Origin: Wolfiporia cocos
Lineage: Eukaryota > Basidiomycota > Agaricomycetes > Polyporales > Phaeolaceae
DNA: 64,000 bases
Reading direction: 5' to 3'
NCBI GenBank assembly: GCA_029448655.1
Contig: JACCLO010000009.1
Coordinates: 1,860,001 to 1,924,000 of the forward strand
A program made the translations under genes and the position numbers. This document shows, piece by piece, positions 31,723-42,644 of this stretch. Under the pieces are notes generated by a model. It made no database searches. It had not been told where the DNA came from and was given only the letters and a program-made list of their open reading frames with translations. Position 1 is the stretch's first letter. Each line of letters opens with the position of its first letter.

Positions 31723-34308
31723 GCAAAGCGAACCCAAGCGGAGTCGATGTTCCTGTGGGTACTCGCATGGACCAATTGCGAGATGCCATTGGCGACAAGC
31801 TGAGGTTATCAAGGATGGAGTCAGAATCGTTGACTCTCTGGAAGGTATGTGGCCACCCCATGTCGCATCTTGACGACCCTCACAGCCTCCTCAGCCAAAC
31901 AAGGAACTGCCCAATGAGAACAACGCGAAGAATGTCCTGGACGAGTGAATTGATGCGGCTCATGGCCGCCTCGACGCCATTGCAGCAGAGATGGCACCAT
32001 ACAAGAGCGTGAATGAACTCATCGGCGATGGAGTCAAGCAGAGGAACAATAATATAGTGCACGTTATCGTGCTTGTCGGAGCGCCTCGTGGGTCGTGCTC
32101 GCTGAACTCATATCAATCCTGCAATACTGATGTCTGTTACCCAGGTCCCTCGCCTGAGTATGCGCTTGAACAGATCAGAAATTACATTGGGTCGGAGAAA
32201 AAGCTCTTATTCTATGTCAACAAATTCAATGTGTTTCGAGTGGCCGACCTAGGCATTCAGGAGAACAAGATCTCCTTTGCGCACAATAGTGATATACACG
32301 ACCCCTGGTCAACGCCGCTCAGCGACTCAGGCACACCCAAGTTCTTGAAGCGGGTCATAGATACATTTGCTAGGAGACGGCAGCTCCCCGAAGCGCTCAA
32401 GTCAGAGGTACGTGATCAACTTGACTATGAAGCCGTATTTTCATCGTCAATGGCAGTCACAATACAAGATGCTCGAGGCTAAAATGGGCGAAGTCTTCCT
32501 CTCTACACTGTTTGAAACGATGTCTGAGGGGGATGAAGTCGCTGTGGAAGATAAAGTCACTGTGCAAGAACTGTTCGCATACTGCAAGGCTATCGAGTCT
32601 GCTTCGCAGGTCGATCTCGCGAACGCAAATTATCGGTCATCCCACTACAAGGACAGCTATCTCACAGCCAATTTCGTTGATGCCGTGTTCCACGATGCCA
32701 GCTACGAAAGAGACGGATATCGTTACAACAAGTGAGTAGCCTGTATGCGCGTCAAGCCCGTGTATGTCAATCTTGTCTCCCAGAGGTGTTGCAACCCATC
32801 CCAGCATGCTGGTCCAAGAGGACACGTTGAGTAGCGAACAGCGGATTTACAAGCCAATGAGCGACTTCTTCGTGGAAACAGAAGACTATGTTCCCGTCCT
32901 CATTGGCGAGGTCATATCCACAGCAAGTGAAACTGACCGAGTCCGCATGCTGTTGCAAGCTGCGGTTTACGTTCGAGTTGGGAATGCGCTGCGCAAGAAA
33001 GACCCCGTGGAAGGAACAGTACCAAGGGACAATAGCAGCGAGGCCTCAATCGTCCTCGTTTGCTTATATCTTAACAGTAATTTTGAGGCAGAGCGGTACC
33101 TAGTGTATCAACCTGATGCGGGCAGCGAGAAGGTTGGTCATCATTCTTTCTGGCGATTCACCACTGACGGCTCTGTATGGGAAGGTCGAAATTCTTTGCG
33201 AGCGAAAATTCAGATTGTCCAACAAGGAAGAAGCCATACGGTTCATGTTTGAGCTCTTCAATTATCACGAGCGCGTACTCCCGCACATCATATCGCGATT
33301 CGACGTCGCACGGAAAGGCACCCAGAAAGAATTGGCCAAGCACGTGCGTGACCTAAAGCTGTACTCCTTTTCAGACAGGGGAAGCGAGGGTAGAAGCGAG
33401 TCTCAAAACCCATCAAAGAAAACGACGGGCCGCGACAGCAATTCAGGCTTGAGCACGATTGCAGAAAACGACCAATTGCTGATGTCCCACAACCTTTACA
33501 CCGATGTTAATTCTTCACTGTACCATGTAAGTATACGTAACTGCTTTGCCCCTCAAAGCTGATATTGGATCAGCGTTCCCATGTCGCTTTGGTGCGGAAA
33601 GCAGACTCTGGCGACGAGTTTGTGGTCAAAGCGATAAGGAAAGGCAGCCAAGAGCTCACCATTCTTCAGTTCCTCAACTCGCCTGAACTACGCTCCCAAC
33701 CACAGAATCACACGATCCCTGTGGTCGATATTATAGATACGGCAAGCAACAACACGTGCATCGTGGTGATGCCCAAGCTCGTGCAATACTGCCCTAAGCT
33801 CATCACTGAGACAGCTCTCAGCGTTCTCTGTGATTATCTCTACCAGCTCATCGAAGGTGTTGCGTTTCTACACAACCATAACATATCCCACCTCGATCTG
33901 AAAACAGCCAACATTGTTGTCGACACGAATGCACGGAAACTCTACATCATCGACTACGACTGCGCGATGCGCTTGCACGACACGGAAGAACAGATCAGCG
34001 AGTATGTTGGAACGGAGGACTGGACGGCTCCGGAAGTAGGCGAAGGCGATTACAGCCCCATTCGTGCAGATCGTTGGGCGGTCGGCGAGCTCATCCAGCA
34101 CGCATTCACCTACTGTAACCAACTGCGCGAGATGGGGCATCTGGACGAGATGGCAAGGCTTCTGCGCCGGGACCCCAGGCAGCGACCGGCTTTGCAGGAC
34201 TTACTGACCATCTGCAGAGCGAATGAGCGTCATGACGCGTTCCATTCGAGGGACTCAACGCGGCCGACGACACTATTCCCGCAGCCGACGACGGTGATGG
34301 TGGCATAG
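31723..34308 (+). pseudogene. Crinkler-header protein kinase gene with one premature stop
   Basis: At least seven exons. The first readable exon (PVGTRMDQLRDAIGDKLRLS to SESLTLWK) and the second (ending VNELIGDGV...VHVIVLVGAP) form a Crinkler-type header. A middle region follows (VTVQELFAYCKAIESA; MLLQAAVYVRVGNAL). The C-terminal protein-kinase domain (33572-34270) has VALVRK with EFVVKAI as the Lys strand, HLDLKTANIVVD as the catalytic loop, DYDCAM in place of DFG, and GTEDWTAPEV as the APE motif. HLD and DYD keep the catalytic Asp residues, so activity is conceivable. No start ATG is in frame with the header; the 42-bp hairpin lies where it should be. A TGA at 31946-31948 interrupts exon 2 between DE and IDAAHG. 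Introns elsewhere are clean. It is either a recent pseudogene or carries sequence errors. Confidence 0.7.
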
Positions 34309-34473
34309 TGATAGACAGTGACGAGGATGGCGGATGGCTATCTGTATTTTGCAATTGTGGCCCCGTGTTCTTATTCTTTTCTAAGTGTCATCTGTATAAC
34401 TTGCCGGCGAACGAGATGTAATGTTTACGATTCTACGATTATAGAGTACCACGTGCGAGAGTGAGTTTACCGT

Positions 34474-34533
34474 GGACATGATCATCAAGAGAGAGAGACA
34501 ACCATTTATACCCCGCAGGACATGATCATCAAG
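34474..34533. repeat. 16-bp direct repeats around a 28-bp inverted templated insertion
   Basis: GGACATGATCATCAAG occurs at 34474-34489 and 34518-34533. The 28 bp between them is the exact reverse complement of 31475-31502, which includes a TATAAATGG about 0.25 kb upstream of the kinase coding region. This looks like repair of a staggered break using a copy of a site 3 kb away. Confidence 0.85.
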
Positions 34534-35123
34534 ACGCCCTCGGGTTGAGGTACGGGTAACGCGACAGTGACTCGCGTCGTCCTCCCGTTAGCTACTGTAG
34601 TGCATGGAGTCATGGAGGCGGCATGGACCGCGTTCTCGTGCCCCAATATTGTAGTATCAATGCCGGGTGTCCATGCGTGGAATTGATGTGCACAGCGGAG
34701 ATGCTTAGACTCGTTTCCAGTCGCTGCTTGGGACGGTATAAGCTACGAGAGGCTGAAAACTAGGGAACTAGAAGGAGGGATGTAGGGAGGATAGGGAGTG
34801 GGTAGCTTCAACCGTCCAGTAGCGTATTGTATTCAATACTGCTGTCTGTCATCTGTCAATGGTAACGATGCTATTGCGCTGCATGTACATGTAGAACGCG
34901 GTTAGCTTGACTACCATGGTCTGCTTGACCCTATAGCCACAGCGAGTTGGGCATGGAAAGGAGCTCAAGAAAGTATAGAAGGCTATTGACAGCCTGAGTA
35001 ATCCGGAATGCTGCGTGGGCGCCTGCCTTGCGGTTAATGATTCAGATCGAGCGCCCCTGCGTGATCGCTCTACTTCCTTCCAAGTTCAACAGCTCTTGTT
35101 TCGCCCTCTCACACGCGCTGCTC
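34534..35123. other. intergenic, no gene seen
   Basis: Region between the kinase gene and SEH1. It presumably holds the SEH1 promoter; no motif stands out. Confidence 0.5.
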
Positions 35124-36809
35124 ATGCTGCAATCAGGCCTTTTGCCTAATGCGCACGCCGATCTGGTGACCGACGCGTCCTACGATTTCTACGGCCTGCA
35201 TTTGGCAACTTGCAGCCTTGACCAAAGGTGCGCGAGTGGCGCGTGAACACGAGTGAGTCGAGGCAGTTGAACGAAATGTAGGATCAAAGTCTGGCGTCTC
35301 GACGAGAGCAATGGCACTTGGGCGGCGGAGGACGACTGGAAGGTACGCTGCAGCCCTTCTCAGCGATGCTCACTGTATTTGTGACGACGCACGGATAGGC
35401 CCACGATGCAGCCATCTCGAAAGTCAGCTGGGCGCACCCAGAGTTTGGCACGGTCCTCGCGTCCTCCTCCTTTGACCGTACGGCGAAGGTGTGGGAGCAG
35501 ACTTACGTGACAGAATCGGACTCGCCGCAGATCAACGGGGTGCGCGCGGCGGGATCGTCCAGCACGTCGCGGTGGGTGGAGCGCGCGACGCTGGTGGACG
35601 CGAAGGGCACGGTGCGTGCGGTAGAGTTCGCGCCGCAGTATTTTGGGCTCAAGCTGGTGCGTCGCTATATGCGCCAGCAGCCCATCACCATTGATCCCTA
35701 GCGTGCCTTTTGCAGGCCACCATATCTTCTGACAACCACCTGCGAATCTATGAATGCCTCGAGCAGCCGTCCCTCGCGACCTGGCAGTTAAGTGAGGAGG
35801 TCGACGTGCTGTCTCTCCCCTCCGCCCCTGCCCCTCACTCAATAGCCAATACTGTGACGTCGCCGACGCCCGTCCAGCCGTCCGTGACGCTTGATGGCGC
35901 GGCCGCCACGCTCGCGGCCCACGCAGCGCAGCAACAGCAGCAACAAAATCAGGCCCCTAGCAGACCAGGAATGGGTCATCGTGAGGTCGGCTTCTCTGCA
36001 CTCTCCTCTGTAGACCAATCTAATTAATGCTACTCGCAGGCTGACGGGGGATGGTGTATCTCGTGGTGCAAGGACCGCTACTGGGGCGAGCTCATCGCTG
36101 CAGGATGTGGTGTGAGCGGCGTCATAAAAGTAATTTAACCCTTCTGTTCCTGGCTCTGCGTTTCTCACAAGCTGTCGCTGTCTCACCAGATTATCCAGCT
36201 CCAGGCCTCTCGACGACCTGCCACACTGCTAACGCTCGACCCATCCCCGGCGCTGGGCGAGAGCCAGGCCAAAGGGTCAGGCACATCGGAGGGCGATGCG
36301 CCGACGCCGTACGCGATCACGACCGTCGCATGGGCGCCCTCGTGCGGCCGCTCGTACCACCTCATCGCGACGGGCGGGCGCGATGGACACGTGCGAATAT
36401 GGCGCATGAAGCCGCCAGTCGCTGACGACGTGATGACCGACGGAGACGGAGGCGCGGAGAGCAGGTGGACCGCGACCATCGTTGGGGACTTCGATGATCA
36501 CAAGTAAGCGTTTACATTGTCGTAATCGCGGGAACGTGTACTTGGTGCTGATAACGCGCACAGATCGGGAGTAGGCCGGGTTGAGTGGAATTTGACTGGG
36601 TGCGTGGGGACCGTGGGTTCCGTTACGTTGCATGTATTGACTATGGTGCTAGGACAATTTTGTCCTCCGCCGGGAATGACGGGTGTGTGCGGTTATGGAA
36701 GATGACAGCAGGCAACGTGTGGCGACCAGCGGGACATATCAGTGTCGAGCAAGCGCAGGAGCAGCAGGCCGCCGACATCGAAATGGACGAAAGCATCAGT
36801 GCGGCATAG
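35124..36809 (+). CDS. SEH1: nucleoporin SEH1 (WD40 protein)
   Basis: Eight exons (35124-35227, 35282-35342, 35399-35656, 35716-35985, 36040-36129, 36190-36503, 36564-36599, 36653-36809) give 429 residues in frame. SEH1 is a beta-propeller subunit of the nuclear-pore Y complex and of the SEA/GATOR complex that controls TORC1. Diagnostic blocks: HADLVTDASYDFYGLHLATC then SLDQRIKVWRLDES at the N-terminus; SKVSWAHPEFGTVLASSSFD then RTAKVWEQ; GTVRAVEFAPQYFGLKLATI then SSDNHLRIYE; and the last repeat SSAGNDGCVRLWKM. Insertions between blades (Ser/Pro-rich at about 160-215, including a Gln run) are larger than in yeast. The usual first residues (MxxVxTxxAHDD) are replaced by a short unlike start, so a tiny upstream first exon is possible. 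Intact. Confidence 0.93.
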
Positions 36810-37503
36810 AATGCGTTATACCAGCGGTGGTGAATTATTCGGTCACCGAGATAGCGCAATTGGTCTCAGTGATATATCCATGCCATCATCGGAACCAGAA
36901 TTCGCTTCTTGTTATTTGTAAATTACGGCTACCAACGAGCAGCGCTAACCCCTGACCAGCTGCATCCTTGGTGTCGGTGGCGTTGATATGAGACGTCTCT
37001 ATGCATGTCAACTGTTTCACAGTCACTACGACGCAGCAAGTGGGCATCCTGAAGCAAGCTGCCAAGGGCAGCCGTATCTCCTTTCACGGTAGAATAACAG
37101 AATCAGGACCTCAATATTGTGATTGGACGCAGCTCAGCGCTGTAGCCCATGGATTGCGTGACTCGCCTGGCAGTCGAGTGTTGGGTGCGGTCATTCCCGT
37201 CGAGTGTGTTGGACCATTGACCAATGGATCAACGCCACTAGCACCCGCCGGCTGGCCAGTGCCCAAAATAGAAGAGATGACCGCAAATGTCGCCAGGCAC
37301 GACGATTGATGGTGGCACGCTGCAAGATTGGATCGCCGATCACTTCTCGGCTCTGGTCATTTTCGGCGGGGTGTAATATATGTAATATGTCCCTATGCGA
37401 CTCCCTGATCTCGACTTCATCTTGCTTCCTATTCATCTCTGAGCTGGCGCAAGTACCCGAGGCTGTCTTCCCCGCGTGAGGGGCCCTGTGTGTCTTGTAG
37501 GCG
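36810..37503. other. intergenic, no clear gene
   Basis: A 102-codon ORF (37001-37309) is present without recognisable content. I support no gene here. Confidence 0.45.
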
Positions 37504-38834
37504 ATGCTGTTCCATGAATCAATCCGGAGTGCGTACTCTGGCCATTCGTTTTTGTTCGAAGGGCTGACACCACGTCGGTCAGTCCTAGCCACGACATGTG
37601 GGTGTGTTGCTATCTGCGCGACGGTGCTACGCCTATATTACCGCTGGTCAAGGCAGCACTTGGGACTTGACGACGCGTGGGCGGCGTTTTCCCTCCTATT
37701 TGTATTTTTCCTCATCGCAGGGGCATGGCTACGGTCAGCCGACGATGCTACGGATGAACAGCGTATCACCGGGTATTACATGCTGGAAACATCGTTCACA
37801 TGCGTCATATGGTCGGTCTACATTCAAAGTCGTTCTGCAATTTTTAACATGATCATTGGCAGGTCTGCCCGCATGAGCATATTGTTCTCAATCATGCGGA
37901 TCATCCCCTATTTGATGACCTTGCGGCGATACGCCTATGCCAGCATGGTGCTGTTCCTGGCAATGTGGCTTGTAATGCTAGTGCAGAAGACCTATGTATG
38001 CCAGCACGACTCGGCATGGAAACACAAGCAGGGGGCACAGTGCGTGCTGGGTAAATCTGTGGGCGCGGTAGAACTGAGCAGTACGTTTAGTATCATCTCA
38101 TTGTTTCATGTGCTCACAGAGATATTGTGCCGTTCCCTGTGGCTTAGCGGATATCACGGCTGATTGCATCCTGGTCGCGCTTCCGATCCGTCTGTTATGG
38201 GACATCAGTATATCAGAGTCAAAGCGGAAGTTGCTCATCACAATATTCTCTGCGAGCATGATCACGAGCATCGTCAGCATCATCCATGCGTCCTTTGAGC
38301 TCGGGCCAGACCGCGATGGCGAAGGGATTGCCGCGCACATAGAGGTTCCCGCTCACTCATCCTCACGTCTACTCTCCCACTGACACGGTGCCCGCCCAGG
38401 CAGACACTTCTCTCGTCATCTGCAACCTTGCCGTGCTGGTCACCTGGGCCGTGCGCGCTTTCCGGCACGGCGAGGACATCGAGTCGGGCGAGAGCTTCAC
38501 CGGAAGCGGGTTCGTATTCAGCAAGCAGCGCAATACCGGGCGCTCGACACGGCTCACCACGCTGCGCTTCACGCAGGACCCGCCTATCGTGCTCACTGCC
38601 ATGGAGGACACCAGTGGGAAGGATGGCGAGATCGGCGAGCTGTCGTCCCATTCGGGCTCAGGCTCGGTTCTGGGGTCGGGGAAGCAAGAGCTGCTGCCTA
38701 CGGTGTCCCCGACACTGGCTGATAGCACGGTGACATCGTCGGTGTCGTTCGAGAAGAAGGGCAGAGACTTGGGCGCGAACATGCGGAACGATGGCCGATC
38801 AAGCTTGGGGAGCGAACCGCAAGGCTTGGCTTAG
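37504..38834 (+). CDS. seven-helix integral membrane protein (fungal rhodopsin-like/PTH11-like domain)
   Basis: Three exons (37504-38080, 38148-38344, 38400-38834; introns 67 and 55 bp) give 402 residues in frame. About seven hydrophobic segments can be seen between residues 25 and 300, with RLYYRWSRQHLGLDDAWAAF after the first helix and ADCILVALPIRLLWD near the fifth. Those blocks match the DUF-type fungal rhodopsin-like fold shared with Pth11-like receptors. The tail from about 300 on is hydrophilic, Ser/Thr/Gly rich and probably cytosolic. No CFEM domain is present. The second intron has a weak donor (GTTCCC). The ligand is unknown; a receptor role is inferred from the fold only. Confidence 0.8.
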
Positions 38835-39588
38835 GTCTGTCATGAAAGTGCAAAACAGGATGGCTCTGCTGGAGGGTCCTGACAGTAGTTTGTTATGGAG
38901 ACGATGCACGTATTCCACATCTCAGTGTGGCAAACCCTATCGCTCGTTCATTCTGGGGGCTTGTCGGCCCCGCATAGATGCCGTCAGTATTTACAATCAG
39001 TCTATTGTCGTAACGCCGAATACATTACTTGTTTATTCTCAGTTCGTCGAAGATGTAGGAGGGCTTACTGTAAAGGGCATTATAGCTATCGAGATGCATA
39101 TGGTGACCTTGTCCTGCGATAAGTGGCACAGTGTTCTTGTGGAGCGAGAACTCACGAGATGCTCTACTTACTGCCGGGCAGTCTCATTACCATCTATGAG
39201 ATCTGAGGTAGGACTACTCACCCATTGATGAACACGCCACATGAATTCACCAAATTACAGCTGCTCTATAGTGTTCACTTCCTTGTTGTTTGGCTATGTC
39301 ATTCCCATATTGGGAACATCACATGACTTAGCCACAACAGGAACATGGACTGTATATGGGGAGGGGCAACCTCGGTTCGAAATGTGTCCCACAAAATGAT
39401 TAAGTTAAGCTCCTGTCACTGCCAAATCCGTGCATTGGGGATTAGATAGACGCTAGGTGGCGTTGACATGCCGTGACATGCCGCTGTCAGAGGCTGTTCA
39501 TGGCCTGTCGAGAAAGTGGCATTGCAGCATCGCCGAGTGAAATACATGCAACGTTATGTCAAGAAAGCTATCAATAAGCTATATGAGA
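38835..39588. other. intergenic, no gene seen
   Basis: The longest ORFs (38791-39228 and others) run on from the previous gene in other frames or lack any signal. Confidence 0.5.
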
Positions 39589-39908
39589 CTAATTGTCAGC
39601 ACTACTCAGGTCTTCGTCAACAACCGGAATCTCCGCTAGTCCTACCTCTGCTTGTGCCATTATCCCTGCACGTTCGCTCTCTGGCCTCCCGTTGAAGTGT
39701 GTAAGAGCATTTCTAAGGGCCTCGATCTTCTCTGTCCTCAGCTTTTGCATCGGTATGAGCTTGTCTACATCGTGCTGCCTGTGCCGATAGGGCGGTAAGC
39801 AGCTTGCCTGATTTAAAAGGTGATCATGAGCTGACTGTGATTGCACAGAAGAAGCTATAGACCGTTCAAAGAGAGGTCTCAGAAATTTCAGGCGTGCGGC
39901 TGGCGCGC
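39589..39908 (-). pseudogene. C-terminal part of an unknown gene, cut by the MULE-like element
   Basis: A minus-strand open frame of about 105 codons ends at 39589 with MAQAEVGLAEIPVVDEDLSS. It runs into the 9-bp duplication of the MULE-like element and, skipping the element, stays open for about 15 codons to a possible splice acceptor near 40570. It contains RTEKIEALRNALTHFNGRPE. No family recognised. Confidence 0.33.
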
Positions 39909-39917
39909 ACGTTTTAA

Positions 39918-40521
39918 ACTTGAGGTTAATTACCCAGCGGGTTTGCGTAGATAAGCACCAAGTATCACGTGAATATCGACGCGTCGGGTGAGCGCCTCTG
40001 CGCGCCGACAAATGTTGAACGTTTTGAACGGCCCATCCCTATGATAATGAAACAACTGCGCCGCAGATATATCATAGGATTAAAGTATATATTGTAGCAC
40101 TGTACGTACACTGGGCGAATGCCTTGCTTGCCCACTTAGTAATTGGCGCAAAGTGGATGCTATACATTCTGACTTATATAAAAGAGTCGACAAAGCTCAA
40201 CGAGAAATTGCACGTGCGACGCCCTAACTATACGCTACTGTGCATCATCTACCAGTTGGGCCTGACCTATGCACAGCTACTTGACAGCTGCATCTAAATA
40301 TGGAGCAAAGCCGGTCTGTGTACCATAATCAGTCAGCCCGCTGGGTAATTAACCTCAATGATATATCTGCGGCGCAGTTGTTTCATTATCATAGGGATGG
40401 GCCGTTCAAAACGTTCAACATTTGTCGGCGTGCAGAGGCGCTCACCCGAAGCGTCGATATTCACGTGATACTTGGCGCTTATCTACGCAAACCCGCTGGG
40501 TAATTAACCTCAACCTCAAGT
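39918..40521. mobile_element. MULE-like MITE with about 160-bp inverted arms
   Basis: A 604-bp unit starts ACTTGAGG and ends CCTCAAGT, flanked by an exact 9-bp duplication ACGTTTTAA (39909-39917 and 40522-40530). The arms (39918-40074 and 40359-40521) are near-perfect inverted repeats. Long arms and a 9-bp duplication are Mutator-like traits. Inside, at 40337-40358, lies a second inverted copy of the terminal 22 bp, directly before the right arm. No protein is encoded. Copies or fragments are at 5799-6217 and 19596-19671. Confidence 0.88.
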
Positions 40522-40530
40522 ACGTTTTAA

Positions 40531-42484
40531 CGCGACGCGTCTGGTCACATGATTTGAATGTTTTCCTAATAAAGCTGACAGTTGCAATATGTATCCCCAT
40601 AGAACATGAACAACGAGCTTTTGAGAAAATGTGTTCCGGAGAATTGATTCAAATGGTTAAAAGCTCTATATTACCTCACTATACTAAGACAAGAAAATCA
40701 CTCGTTGATTTTCTACAGAAAAAACCATGTCGAACAGGCGTTACAGGGCCAGCAGCGTTGATGCTATAAATACTACACGCATTGGCGCGCATTTGGCGCG
40801 CGCTAACTCTCTCAGCCACAGGACATCCGGGGACATCCGGGAGATCCCGTTGGCATAGGATTGCCCCTCCCCACTGTATAGAGCGGCTGGTTCTAGGAGC
40901 CTGATGACATGCATGTATGCCCTTTAAACCATTGCCTCACTATGTAAAGGAAATGACGTGATTTGAAGAAAATCCATTCTGGAGGATTAGTGTAGATATA
41001 TTTAATACACATTTGGTCTCACTACACTGAGGAGTGAAAAGCTTTCCTTAATTATCTCTAGAAAAAATGCCATGGTTGACCAAGCGCTACAGGGCACCAT
41101 GCACTGATACTATCAAATCCTAACATTAGACGCGTTGAGACAAGCACGCAAGCAGGGCGCGCTTAGTCTCTCCTGAGCGGCACGTGCGCTGCCAGAACGT
41201 CTGATCGAGACTAGCGCGCGCTAACAGAGGACATCCGGGAGATGCCGTTGCCATAGGATTGCCCCTCCCCGATCCCGATCACCGTAGCTGCGGTGATAGC
41301 TCCTACACGGGAGGTCACTTTTTGGACCATGGGCGGAGTTGTAGCGAGCCCACCCACACCTGGTAGAAACTGGTGCAAACAGTTAAAGTGGCGGGCGAGC
41401 CCCAGGCCATATGAGCCAGAAATGGCCCCTGTACCACAGCTATGGTACATGCCCCGAGGCTATCTGCTCATGGATGGCCTGGCGTCCGCCCGACACTCAG
41501 CCCTGGTCCCACGGCCAGCTAAAATATAGTTCACATCATTTTCATATTACATCAGCACAATTAAATATATTTGCTGCTGCCGTACAAATATGCACATTGT
41601 GGGACGGGAGGAGATGCGATTTACATGAGATGTATTATAGTAGATCTGCTAACTCACCCTGCATGCCAGGAGTGGAGACCGTCGACATGCACATCGCTGC
41701 TCACGGGAGTTAATGGCCTCAGTCGACTTCCCAAACCACTCACAGTCAAACGTATGCATTCTTCTACGTATCTGGGTAAAATACTGTCACAGCTGCGATC
41801 AACATGTAAAGACGCTACTCACTTTCCCAACCATTGCCACCGGCAAGATTTGCCTCATCTTTGTTACGAACCATGAGTCTACATGATCCTAGAAGGACAT
41901 CACCGGATATAACGGCCATAAAGATACAAACGCGCTGCGAGATGAGGTTGACATAGACCCCTGTCAACTAATCCTAGCTAAGCAAGTAGCTCAGTAACGC
42001 TTGGGGAACATACCTGAACAACTGCATGCAGGTCCTGCTGCTGTTGCGGCTCGAGCCTGAAATCCCTGGTTAGTCACTCAACTACGGTTGGCTTGTCAAT
42101 AGGCTTAGATTCCGCACCGAACATCTAGGGGATACCTGTGGACTTTGAGCAACTGTCCCGGAGTAATAGGTTGTGCAAGAAAGTGGCAGCTTCCAGAGAC
42201 AATGCAAAGGGGAATGAAGAGAGGGCTCTGGAGATCAAGGAAAAACACGTCCGCAGTCATGTCACGTCACATGACCGCGCAAATAAAAAGTGAACCCGGG
42301 GTCATTCAGATGTTAGCCTGAGGCTATAATCGATCGAAATCGCGCAGAGGCGAGCCCTCGGGCCAAACAGCACTCATAAACACACTTCGGAGCTCAGGCT
42401 ATCCTGGGCCAGCCCCAACTCCATTTATTTTATAGGCTCAATTCCATTCCTGGTTTACCAACCTCAGGCTAGGACAGTCATGTG
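40531..42484. other. gene-free stretch with a diverged tandem duplication
   Basis: About 40740-40875 and 41060-41275 are diverged copies of one another: both run from a GTTGACC/GTCGAAC...GCGNTACAGGGC stretch to GACATCCGGGAGAT followed by ATAGGATTGCCCCTCCCC. I see no gene and no element ends with certainty. Confidence 0.45.
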
Positions 42485-42590
42485 ACATGGGGTCAATGAA
42501 AATGAAAACACATTGACCCCTTGACCCTCGCTTGCAGACCCCGGGGTCAACGGGGTCAAACCCTCCCGTCAAGGGGTCAAGTGTTGACCC
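42485..42590. repeat. cluster of GGGGTCAA/TTGACCCC motifs before MEX67
   Basis: At least six copies of GGGTCAA or its inverse lie within about 105 bp, ending about 55 bp before the MEX67 start. This could be a transposon end with subterminal repeats or a promoter element. Confidence 0.65.
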
Positions 42591-42644
42591 TGTCATCACA
42601 GCAACTCCAACATCGCCTGGCAAAGCCTTATTGTATTTTCTAAC

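Noticed and set aside
37001..37309. 102-codon ORF between SEH1 and the membrane-protein gene
   Set aside because: No motif and no plausible splice partners; kept as intergenic.
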